The notes under the pieces are model-generated. The model worked only from the letters and a program-made list of their open reading frames with translations. It made no database searches and was not told where the DNA came from. Shown piece after piece: positions 36,276 through 48,062 of a DNA stretch of 64,000 nt. Origin of the DNA: Nicotiana tabacum (Eukaryota > Streptophyta > Magnoliopsida > Solanales > Solanaceae); NCBI RefSeq assembly GCF_000715075.1, contig NC_134097.1:71767190-71831189 (forward strand), read 5' to 3'. The translations under genes were made by a program, and so were the position numbers. The number at the start of each line of letters is the position of its first letter. The stretch's first letter is position 1.

Positions 36276-38124
36276 TTAAATAATTGGATATACAATTAGA
36301 GGAATATTAATAATATATTAATAATTTTAGTGTTATTAATTATTAATAATGGGTATCATTAATTATTAGTTAAGTTTTAAAATTAAAAAATATATAAAAA
36401 AGGAAAAAAAAGGATAGTGCACGTGACCTACCCATAAAGTGGGTACAAAAAAAGGAATACAAAGGGCTTAATGCCGTGAACAGAACAGAGTCATTCTGTT
36501 TTCAAATGCAGGCCTGCGAAACCGAGGCAGTCACGCACGGAAAATTCTAGGTTCTTTACAAGTCAAAAATTCTTGAACTCAGGTATATAAAAATCCCTAT
36601 TGTTAATTACCGTAAAGTAGTAATAGGTAAGAATTGAATAGTCAATTTCATTCTTTCTCTATATCAACAATAAATTTCATGTTTAGGTGTGAAACTTTAA
36701 AATTGATTAAAATGCACTGGTTGTTGTAGAATCGATTGTTTGACTGGTGTCAATTAGACTGGGGTCTACGTATTGGCTCGAAAAGTTTTGAGGTGAGTTG
36801 ATATAACCCTTTACTAAAATGGTTTAACTCACAAAAGCACGCACACAAGGTGTTTGATGAATTGCATAAAAGAGTTAATATATATTTAATTGGAGTAGTA
36901 AGTACCTATTAGCTTAGAATTATTTTCTAGCTAAAGTTTAGATGATTATCTGGATATATGTGCATAAATTTCAGATTTTTATGTTATTTTTATATGCCTT
37001 TTTCAAGTTGAAAATTCATGAAGGATCAAGAATCTTTATAAATACTTTTGAATGTTTATTTCATTCTTATGTTATGCCTAACATTTAAGATACCAGTATG
37101 AGTATGTATAAAAGATTTAGACTTGAAAAGTCACAAGAAGAAGTTTTAGAAAGAAAAGATTTTTGGGAGTATCCTTTATTCTGAGAAGGGGTCATCGTCC
37201 AGGCCTAGGGTCCTGACCAAGGCGTTGACTTCCTGAAACTACTTGTGCCAAAGTAGGGAGCACACGAGCCGAGGATCTCGTTGCTGAGAATTTACTTAGC
37301 CATGCTAAGGTATGAGACATGAGCACTGAGAACCATAAAGTGAGTGGCACCTCGTGGATTGGGCCTATTCGATCAGGTTGGGGTCGAACCTGTGCTGATC
37401 ACACGGTGACTGAGACAAAATTAAGTTAGGATAGTTGGAACTCCCAAAGTATAAAGTGAAGTATTTTTTTTTGTAAGAAAGAAAAAGAAAAGAATATTCA
37501 TAAACTGCTATTATGCAATTATTTAGAATTATTTTTATAAGCTTTATGTTTTACATGAATTTAGAACATTTGCTCGTAATGTATATGTTATTAAAGTTTC
37601 GTCCCCTGTTGAGACTCACTGAGTACAAATGGTATTGACGTTCTCTTTTGGGAACCTACGTTGGTCTGCGGTACAACGTAGGAACCGGATTTGTAGGCGA
37701 GCAGGCTACGAGTTAGGACTTCCTTCTCTTCCAGTGCTATTGTGAGCTCCGCTTTTGTTCGTGGAGTATTCCTTAGAGTCATCTTTATTTAGTTATTTAT
37801 TTGTTACTTAGAGAACTGGCCAGGAAATCTCATGTCCTGAGCAGTGCGTCAGTTTATCATTAGAGGCTTCATAGACATAGTCGTTGGGTTAAGATTCAGA
37901 TGTTTTTGATAATAACTTAACAGTATTTCATTGGTTACTATGAATAAAATTTTGGAGTTGATTTATTTAAATGTTTAAATTAATCAAAAGTATTTGGTTA
38001 GAGTATTACCTTGTTGCATAAAAAGTTTGGAGTTATAATAGATTTGATAAGCAGAGATGGTTCGCTCGGTCATGTTTAGTGATCGAGTACCGGTCCTGGC
38101 TTGTTCAGAAAATGGGTCGTGACA
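36174..38124 (+). repeat. 3' LTR of the Tekay-like element
   Basis: Begins TGTAACACTCCTCAAATTTA and ends GGGTCGTGACA. It is collinear with the 5' LTR, but its TA/CA microsatellite (about 36218-36274) has expanded. Confidence 0.93.
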
Positions 38125-38139
38125 CTAACAGTTTTCTTT

Positions 38140-38440
38140 CTTCGCGTTCGCATATTCTAGTGCGCTATCACGTAGTTATGCTTCTTCTTTCTCCGCGTTC
38201 GCATCTCAGATTCCGCGATCGCACAGCTTAATCGTAATAGCTAGCATAATCCCTTCTCTTTTTTGCGATCGCATGCATCACCTCGCGATCGCGTAGTACA
38301 ATATTGGCCTCAACATTTTTCCTTCTTTGCGATCGCACTTGTCTGTCCGTGATCGCATAATGCAAATCTGTGGCAGCCATTATTTCCTCTTCGCGATAGC
38401 ATCTCATTTTCTGCGATCGCGATGTACAATTACCTGGGCA
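38140..38440. repeat. GCGATCGC-type repeats in the outer solo LTR
   Basis: Words such as TTGCGATCGCA, CTCGCGATCGC and CCGCGTTCGCATCTCA recur roughly every 60-65 bp, joined by T/C-rich spacers. The series starts before the Tekay insertion (about 23960-24010) and continues after it, confirming that the two halves belong to one LTR. Confidence 0.65.
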
Positions 38441-39724
38441 AGCAGAATATATTTCCAAATCGAGGGTTAGATCATTTTTACCATATCTTGACTTGTGGAG
38501 CTCGGTTTTGAGTGATTCTTTGTGGGTTTTTCAAGAAAATTGATTGGGTAAGTGTTCTTCATCTAGAATTTATTATATTATATGATTTTATCTTTATTTT
38601 TATCATTTAGTTTATGTTTTGAGTTGAGAAAAAATGGTGGTTTTTGAAGAAAGTTTTCAAAATGAAACTCATTATATGAAGGGCGAAATAGTATCGGAAT
38701 TTGAGAATTTTTGTACGGTTGAACTCGTATTGGAATGGGTATTCGATTTTTGTAAAATTTGTCGAGCTCCGAGGTGCGGGCCCGGGGGTCGACTTTTGGA
38801 CCAATTTTTGGATTTTGTTAAATATTGAGACTTTATGATATGGAATAGTTCCTTATGAGTTTTATTTGTGCTTTGAAGTTATTTTGGTTAGATTTGAGCC
38901 GTCCGGAGGTCCTATCACACGAGAAGTTCATTTTTGAGTATCGGTTTGTCTTCTTTGAGGGAAGTATCTTGCCTAACCTTGTGAGGGATTTCGCCTTAGG
39001 ATTTGAGTCTTCTATATTGATTGTAGTTCGTGTACGCGAGGTGACGAGTGCGTGCTCGAACTTATTTGTGAAGGTTGGCCTTTAGGGTTCTTAGGTCCTT
39101 ATATTTATTGAGTATGAAGTTGTTCTTGATATGACTGAGTTTCCTATTTACTAGTTTCACCTCTACATGCTTAATTGGAATTAATTGCTTTATGATTCAC
39201 TTTTATTGTCTATTTGACTTAACTGATGATTTGTACCTCTCCTATTGTCATGCTATCTTTTCATAACTGCCTATCTTTATCTGGAATTATTATTATCTTA
39301 TCCTATAATTGTTAGTCTTAATTGAGGTTGCAATTATCTTTCCTCTGCCTGGCCTTAATTGAAATTTGTTGTATATTTTCGTAATTGCCCGACCTTAAAA
39401 TATGTTTAGACATCCTATATTTAGTTGACATGACCTTATTTGGAATTATTTGACTCGTGTTAGTTTCCTTGTGGTTGAATTGTATATTGGGGGATTGTTG
39501 CTACATTTTAATTTTCCCTTGTTAAGTTGTTTTCTTTACGCCTAGCATTCTTTACTATGGTTATTCCTTGTGAATGGGTTATATCGTTTCTTTGTGATTT
39601 AAAGTTCTTGAGTTGATTTACTTGCCGTATTTTGTATTATTATCATTGTTGTTGTTGTACTTGTTGTAATGATGCACGAGGTTTCTGCCGTGCTGTAATT
39701 GTTATCTTTGTTGGTTGCGCTGTA

Positions 39725-40027
39725 TATTTACTTTGGGACTACGGAACGGTACTCCGAGAGATCTCCCCTGCATATTTACTTCGGGACTAAGGAACGGTAT
39801 TCTAGGAGATCCCCCTGCATATTTACTTTGGGACTACGGAATGGTATTCCGGGAGATCCCTTTGTTCTGCACATTTGCTTTGGGACTACGGAATGGTATT
39901 CCGGGAGATCCCCTTGTTCTGCACATTTGCTTTGGGACTACGAAACGGTATTCCGGGAGATCCCCATGTTCTGCATATTTACTTCGGGACTACGGAACGG
40001 TATTCCGGTAGATCCTCCTGTGCTGCG
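39725..40027. repeat. Six tandem units of 47-52 bp in the outer solo LTR
   Basis: Units start at about 39725, 39773, 39820, 39872, 39924 and 39976, each with (T/C)ATTT(A/G)CTT(T/C)GGGACTA then GGTATTCCGGGAGATCC. Because no stop falls in the unit, several plus-strand frames stay open through it; this is a by-product of the repeat and not evidence for a gene. Confidence 0.85.
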
Positions 40028-41003
40028 AACATTTTACGTGATGTCCGTTCTTTTCCTTATGCATACTAGCTGGTATAAATTATGTTAGGATACTTGCACA
40101 AGCTTACACATAGCTAAGCATCCTTATCGAATAAGAGGTTTTTCTTGATATTCCTGAGTATAGAGGCACACCCTTGTTTATTTGCCTTCCATGTGCGAAT
40201 GGGGCTCTATTTGGCACGTGAGTCATCCGTGCGATTATGAGGTGTGATGAGGTCACAAGACACCAAGTGTTAGGGTTCGGGTATTGAGAACCGTGAGTTG
40301 TAATTATTCGTGGTTCGGTACTTCGTGAAGGTTGTTGACTAAAGAATCAAATGTGAAAGTTGTCGTAGTTGCTGAGATATTATTTATCCTTGTTGTACCT
40401 GTGATTTCGGATTTAGGTTGTGTTTCCGCTCACTCTTCTGTGTCCTTATTATGGTGTTCCGCTGTTACTTGTTATTTTCTTCCTTATTGCATATACTGTA
40501 TTGTTAGCCGTATTGCGTAGTCTTTATGCAAATATCATATTCTGTTGTTTTCTATGCTTATACTTGTTCAGTTTATTAGACCAGTAGGTGTCTTGACTGT
40601 TCCTCGTCACTACTCTATCGTGGTTAGTGTTAATACTTACTGAGCACCGTTGTGGTGTGCTCATGCTACACTTTTGTATATTTTTACGCAGATCCAAGTA
40701 TTTGCTCGTTAGTAGTTGTGCGGATCATTACTGTGAAGACTCAAGGTAAACCTGTTGCAGCGTTCGCAGGCTTCGGATTCACCTTCCTATTTTTGTATTC
40801 ACTGTTTTACTTTTTTCCAAACAGTTGTATTTGGAAGCTGTAGTAAACTCTATAGAGCTTATGACTTGTAGAGACTTCTATTTCGCGACTGTTAAATTGT
40901 AATTATTATTGCTGTTATTCAGTACAAGTTAGGCTTACCTACTCCCTAAGACTAGGTGCCATCACGATACCCAACGGAGGAGAAATTGGGTCGCGACAAT
41001 TCC

Positions 41004-41545
41004 AAAACAGAAACATTTTTTAACATACTTCTCTCCTATCTGTTATCAATTCAAAACTGTTTCTTTCATAAAATTAAAGCTTACAGAGAAACTTAAGGAT
41101 TTCAAAAACAAAATTATAAGAAACAAGAACATATTTGGTTCCTTGTCGACATAACTTACATAACTGAGATTGTGTGCCTCTTGCTTGTGTTGTATTATAA
41201 CACTAGCGAAATTATCTCCAGACTTCAGTTCGTCCGATTTTTCATTCAAAAACTTTGTTCCTTAATAAGCTCTTTTCGCGAGCCTTTAAAGTCAACCAAT
41301 CTCCTGGCAGTACAGAAATCACTGATATATGCAAGACTAATTCATAGAAGTTACATACACCAAATGAAGAATTGGAGCACAAAAACATAATACATTGAAA
41401 TATCATGATCTAGCGAAGTTATCCAGGCTCTACCGAATGTTTTTCACCGAGTTAGTTCCTTCTGCCCCGATCACGATCACCATCACGAGCTCGATCACGC
41501 TCACGGTCATGAGCACGCATACCATCACCGTCTAATCCTCGCTTT
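41004..41545 (-). other. 3' untranslated region of the cyclophilin gene
   Basis: Sequence between the cyclophilin stop codon and the solo LTR. No other gene is seen and no single poly(A) signal can be fixed. The upper part (41452-41545) still encodes an Arg/Asp-rich peptide in a shifted frame, described as a finding. Confidence 0.5.
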
Positions 41546-44500
41546 CTATCTTGCTCTTCCCCTCTTCCGAGAATCTAGTCGCCTCTTTTCATAGCCCCTC
41601 TCATTCCTATTGTCTCTGTACCTAACTCCATGTGCATGACCACCACCATATTCCACCTCATCTTTCTGATCCGCCTTTTCACTCTCCCTCCAATTCCCCT
41701 TATCTCCATGCCTCACTTTATCCGCATGTCTCTTATCATGGTCAGGTCTCTCTCTCCCAGCTTTGTGGTTATCATAATCAGTGTTTCTTCTATAATCCAG
41801 ATCGTTCCGACCCCTATAATCCCTCTCCTTCTCACCACTTGGTCTCGTTCCACTTCCACGATGCCTCTCTTCAGTTCTGTAATCTTTACTTCTCCCCTCC
41901 TGCCTATGGCATTCATATCCATCTCTTTTTCTATCCTTCCGGACTCCGACATCATCCAATTCCCTATGTTTAGGATTGTGATTTTCATGATGTTTCCCAT
42001 CTTCATAATATCTTCCTCTCTTATTTCCTTTAGGACTTCCAACAGCATCTTCGTCAAATACCATTTCATACCTTGATTTAAATGTTTACAAAAGTTAAAG
42101 CTTTAGAGAGAGATAAACAGGAGGAATGAGGTGTGGGTCACTAATTCCTACAAACCTTGAGTTACCATCTCCGCCACGCTGCTTGTTGTCTTCTTTAAGT
42201 ACGTAGTTCGACTGCTGTTTGGCGGCATCACCAGTGCAGTCTTTAGCCACGTGATCAAGAGAACCACATTTGAAGCAACCTCTTCCTGAAATAAATAAAT
42301 GCTATCCATCAGCTTTAATTGGCAGGGGGGCCTGCAACAATGTTGCTTGCAATCCAATGTCCCAAAAGAGCAGATACATATAAGAAAGGTATTTTGGAAC
42401 TACATTCAAATGAAAGTTATCATAGAAAGAAATCAATAAGCAAGCTCACAGAGGGATACCTTACTTGAGATTGTGGGAAAAATATTGCTGGCAAGCTCAC
42501 GAAGGGATACTTTAGGCTGGAAAGGCAGCAGGGATAGAAACTTTTCAGTGAAATCTTGTTGTTAGACTCTGATAATGAACGTGGCAGGGGATGGTGCTAT
42601 ATGACACTGGGAAATGATTTGGATACAAAATAGCTTTCTTTGGATGGGTTGTAGCAGACAAAGCTTGTCTAACGCAGGAAAAATTACAAAGAAGAGGTTT
42701 TAACTAATGTAGCTGGTGCTATAATTGCAAAAAATAAAAATAAAAATAAAATAAAAAATAAAAAAAAATCGTGATACAGTTGATCACTTGCTAATAAACT
42801 GCCATATTGTGTGGCAGAATTTGGTGTATGTTGATTTTGCTTTTGATGCTGATGCAGTGCTGGAATTTTTGGATCCTTACAACTATATGAGGATTTCCAC
42901 CCAGCATGTTATTATACTTGCTCAGTATCCTCTTGGTACTGAGATCTGTTAATAAAACTTACTTTTACCTATCAAACAGAATAGACTAATTCACTAATCT
43001 ATCACCACATTTGACAACCTTGAGGGAAAAGTTCCTATAGGATAACCCGTTCAATGTAACTCATTTACGGAACATAATCTGTCAATTGGTTACACCAACT
43101 GAAACAGTAATTAATTTTAGGGAACCACATGGCACAATAATGACACTGAGTAGAACTATCAACAGTAACTACTAAAATGAAGTTATGATCCTAAAAAGCA
43201 TAAATCCAAAATGCACTTGCATGGATGCGAAAATCAGACTATCATCTACACAGATGAGCAAAAACTATCTGATATCAAATTCAAAATGTCATACAACCAG
43301 ATGACATCATCTTACTATAGTACTCAGTTTCTAATGCAAATAAATCCCATTCAGAATTGACCAGACAAACACATTACACGATGTGCAAAGTTTACCTTTA
43401 CCCATATGGTCTTTGCGTCGATATTGGGACCACAACTTTGCAACACTCTGGCTGAAATCAACATGTATCCTTCGATCATCAATTAGAGTATTATCCATCT
43501 ATGAAAAACAGCAAAAGTTAGTCATCTAAATCATAGTTCTCCCACCATGTATGTCGCTACCTTCTAATTAAGTATAAAAACACATACAACTTCAATGTTC
43601 ACGTAACAAGTTAATGAATAAAAGAACAAAACAAGCTAGATGGGAATGCACACCATTTTCAAGCACTCCTGCCTTCAAGATTGATTGTCCACTTTCATTT
43701 TTTCTTTTTCTTTTGATGAAAAACTTGTCTACTTTCCTTTCTGGCACGTTTAAAAAATATTGTCTGCTTCCATTAAAGGAAGTTCTACCCCACATTCCAT
43801 CACACCAAATGTTACAAGGATTCCACTTTAGCTCACACCTCTTGTATCCATCGTAAACCAAAAACTGACATGGTGTCCTCATATGTTCCTCAACTGAAAT
43901 GCTTAGGATAAACACTATAAAATTGACTCAGAAAAATAAATGATCAACAGGACATTCCATTTGAGTAGAAAACGCATATTTTTCTATCAGGAGGAGGAAG
44001 CAAAAAGAGAATATTCAAATTAACAGAAAGTCATTCATTCAGTTTGGACTTTGGAAGGCAGCCACCTCATATGTAATGCTACTGCGAAAGATAAGGTTGT
44101 GCTTAAACCACTTGCAACTCGATTTCATCAGTATGACACTCCTCTTTCTTCCCTTTTTATCCCTTTTCATCTCCCTGGTCATATCCCAAGGGAAAGGGAA
44201 AAATAACATGTTTACAACCTGTAGCTTATGATGCCATAGGGATCAAAAGGTTCAGGAACAAAAAAGAGCAAAAGAACCCCATACGCTATATAAATCACTA
44301 TATGCCACAGGGTGATATAGCCTCTGAATCAGTCAAATCGTTACCTACACTGAGTGAGATATACATCTTAGATCTGTTCTGAGTTCACAAAGAGAAACTC
44401 TAAGTTTTTGTGTTTTTTTTTGGAACAGGTAAAGATGTAATTCTATTAAAATCAGAAAGCTGGCACTAAGATGGTGCCAGGGAATTACAATGTTTGAAAC

Positions 44501-47500
44501 CTTCCTGAGCAAAAACAAAAAAGAGAAGGTTCCACCTATATAAGCACATATTCCTGTAGTGAGGATGTCGAGTCGAGCATGCTACTTCTGTTATTTATAT
44601 CCTGAATATTTGCCCAAAAAGCCAAAAGCCATAAGAGAAATTCTAAGTTTAATGTTATTCGAGAATGGGATCTATAGAAAACAATCCCTTCATACATTAA
44701 GCAGACAAGTTGTGAATACAAATATTATGCCAACACGTTTATCAAGCACTGCTTCTATAAACAACAGCCTTAATGCCCACCAATAAGGATCTTTGAAAAT
44801 CAATCTTTGCAATCACTTTCAACAAACGTATCTCATACACATTATATCATTTGAAAAAGGCCTAGTAGTACGGGTGCTGCATAATCAGTATTGGATTTCC
44901 TTACACTTAGCATCAAGATCATACAGTACCAAAAGGAGAAGCATCTGTTAAATGAGATACATCCTAACACCAGCATTCAGTTTTCACATTAAATTTGAAG
45001 CTCATAAGTACGAACATCTTAAGTCATTTGAAAAATAGATACAATTAATTAAATACATTTTACATTTCAATAAAGCATTCTTCTTCAGTACCTTATAATA
45101 TGCTTGTTCACAGGCCTCTTTGTCCTCAAACTCTGGCAAAATAAGAAGTTATACAATCAATACAAAAGGAAACACAAAGGGAAGAAAGCATTCACTTGCA
45201 CAATGATTAATTGGGGTTAAAAGAAGAAAAACAACATAGCTAAACACTATCCAGTTCAGCAGTTACGCAAACAGAGAAAGGGAAACAAAAGTGAAGATAT
45301 GAAACCCTCTCTGCAAGTTCTGTCCCCTTTCTTGCCTTCTCTTCTGGAATCTCCTCAAAAGCTTGTGCAAAAGAGTTATACCCCAACATTCCGTTGTTTT
45401 TCTTTCATATTCTTCAATCCAAAGAAGCCCTAACGTTGACATGGGTTATTCCTAGTGAGGGTGAGAAGAGAAGAGTATCACTGGTAAAGGTAGCAGCCTG
45501 ACAGTGTTTTGAATAGCATGAGGCGACAAAAAGCGATGAGGACTCGCTTCACTAAGGCGAGAAGCGTACTGCTCGCATTTTTTATGTGAAGCGCCAATTA
45601 ATACAAAAAAATAAAATATTAAATTTGCATATATAAATAACTAAAAACTCAATAACAACAGCATATTAATAAATATATCAATTCAAAAACTCAATCGATA
45701 GAAATCAAATATATTAATATAGAGAGAGAGATATAATATATTATTGTTTATAGAGAAAAATTAATTATAATTAAAGAGAGAAAATAACAGTTATTTGTAA
45801 TTATAGAGAGAAGTTAATATGCAATTAATAGTTTACTAAACTGGAAAAAAAATCAAAAGAGAGAAACAGAAGAAGAAAGAAGAGAGAAGCGAAAACAGGG
45901 GTCAAAGAAAAGAAAGAAAGAATATTTCTGCCGGAAATCAGTTGTTGCCGAAAAGAAGAACAAAGAAGACTTACTACCGGAAAAAAGAAAAGAAAAGAAA
46001 GAAGAAAGAAGAGAGGCGTAGTGCCGGAAAAGACGCGGGAAAACAGAGGCTTACTGCCCAAAAAAGAAAAAGAAAAGAAAGAAGAAAGAAGTACCTGTAA
46101 GTCGAAGAAAACCCTAACTTTTATTAAGTCTCTTCTTTTTTCTTTCTCTTTTTTTAAAAAGCGACGCCTCTGTCACTACCTCGCCTTGCCGCCTGGTTGG
46201 TGCTACTTCGCCTCGCCGGCGCTTTTTAAAAACGGATCGTAACAGATCAAAAAAAGCGCCTGATCCTCTCTTCGCGTCACTACGTCGCTAATCGCTACTC
46301 GCTATTAGCGACGTAACGAGCGCTATTTACAATAACACAGGTTATAATATGATCAGTGGTGAAGCAAACAAATAAGGCGTGTATCATCAGTGGTGATACA
46401 CACCTTGTGTTTAGAAACGTCTTGGCTGGGAATGTAAAGCAGGTCAGGCATTCTTAATGGAAATAAGATCACATTAAGAGGGAAAGGACAGAGAATGGTG
46501 ATGGCATTCACCACCTTAGATGATGATCAAGGTGTTGTCTGTTTACAATAGATCGTCATTTCCGACAAAATAGCAGGCACCAATAAAATCAATTGGAGAT
46601 CAAGGTGTTGTTTTCAGCTACGAGTAGTATACAGCCAGAGGAGGTTATCAATCAAAGATTTTAGAATCATCCTGATCAAATACTATTGAGGACTTTGCAT
46701 TGGACAATGTTGATAAAGTAGTATACATATTGGTATTGTTTTCAAAACTCAAAAGTATATATATAGGTAGGAATATCGGGCAAACATAACAGGTCATCCA
46801 TGGTTCAGATAATTTAGAGAACTTTTCCTTGAATAGTGCAATACTAAAAGATCTTCCTACCGAAAGTGGCTGGTCAACACCAGTTGCTCTCTTAATAGGT
46901 TTTTGACACCCTTGAAGGTACTGATATTGCAGCAGGCCTAGACTTGCTGGATGGCATGGGTAACTCACATCACTTCCTTAGAGTTTAAGATTATGGAAAA
47001 AAACACATTACCGGGTGAAGAATCAGCAACAAGGTGCACATATTTTTGTTAAGCTTTAATACCTCACAATTTTTTAATGGAATCTTAAACATACCAATGA
47101 AAGCATAGCAGAGGCTATCCCCAGTCTTGAAGTCCCTAATAATTTCAGCACTGAGGAGAGCAAGCAATAAGAGATGAGAGAAATTTCAACACATATTGGC
47201 ACTAAATGAACAATAAATAGCATGTAAAATATTCAAAATATGATAACAAACTTACGATGTCACGGTTCCAAAGCGTGAGAAGATTGTATACAGGTCTTCA
47301 TCCTGCATGGAAAAATATTGTATGATGGTACCAGAAAGAAAGATGGCATACGTGTTCAAAAAATTGGATGATCAAGAATTAAAGCTTAAACAATCTCTTT
47401 CCTTTTAAAAGACTTAACAACAAGAATAAAGCAAAAACTTACTTCAGTAACTGGATTTAATTTACAAACAAACAGCACATTGTCAGGAGGCTTTATCTCA

Positions 47501-48029
47501 GCATCAGGAATGTCTCCTACCTGTGACACGAGTTAGCATGATTACAATTTGGAAGGCCTACAATTTTTGAATGATCAAACAGTTTACAAAAGTTCTTACA
47601 CTTTCAAGTACTACTGCTCGGGAATGTGCTTCTTTTGCATGCAGAACCTCCTCAAGTTCTTGTATACCCAGTTGCTCATCCATTGGCACCCAATCATCTT
47701 CTAGTCGCACATCATCTTCAACCTAAGTAGATAGAAAGATGTAAGGGCATGAATAACATAAAAGGGTAATTGCTTGACTAAGTGGACAACGAACATGTTA
47801 GGGATATTATTACATATCTTCTTTTATGAAAATTTCATTCCCAAGGAAGATGGGTATAAGGAAGAGCCTTAGGTCCCACCCTGTGATCACATCATGTGTG
47901 CAAGCCTTGTAGTGTATAGCTATAAATAGGAACCTCTTGTATTGTATTTATCATCCAATATCAATAATATATTTTCTTCCGTGCCTTCTCACAAACACAA
48001 AATAACATGTACGAAGCTTGATGAACAAG

Positions 48030-48062
<33 letters not shown>

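Larger units (their letters stand above)
24024..38124 (+). mobile_element. Tekay/Del-like Ty3 chromovirus, degenerate, with its own insertion
   Basis: LTRs at 24024-25944 and 36174-38124, primer-binding site, gag-pol remnants in plus orientation, polypurine tract and an exact CTAAC duplication (24019-24023, 38125-38129). Domain order is gag, CCHC, protease, RT, RNase H, integrase, chromodomain, that is Ty3/gypsy with a chromodomain; the LTR length near 1.9 kb and sequence style fit Tekay/Del. Without the 4.68-kb insertion at 30781 it would be about 9.4 kb. In a 245-bp stretch (25021-25265 against 37201-37445) about 15 differences between the LTRs were counted by eye, mostly transitions, so the insertion is old. 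Confidence 0.93.
23256..40998 (+). mobile_element. Ty3-type solo LTR, 3.6 kb, split by a 14.1-kb insertion
   Basis: The left part (23256-24023) starts TGTAATGACTCGATCGGTCG, and the right part (38130-40998) ends TTGGGTCGCGACA. The flanks are identical ATTCC pentamers (23251-23255, 40999-41003). Removing the inner element and one CTAAC copy gives about 3637 bp with TG...CA ends and no internal coding region, so it is a solo LTR produced by recombination. Its end (GTCGCGACA) resembles that of the Tekay element inside it (GTCGTGACA), which hints at a related chromovirus family. It ends about 550 bp downstream of the cyclophilin stop codon. Confidence 0.85.

Noticed and set aside
39699..40088. 129-codon frame as a gene
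   Set aside because: It is the translation of a 47-52 bp tandem repeat inside an LTR; other frames are equally open.
41630..42076. Plus-strand frames of 113-148 codons opposite the cyclophilin tail
   Set aside because: Antisense shadows of a strongly biased Arg/Asp-rich coding exon.
42440..42510. The doubled word GCAAGCTCAC..AGGGATAC as a LINE target duplication
   Set aside because: The two copies are only about 45 bp apart and on the same side of the LINE remnant, so they cannot flank it.
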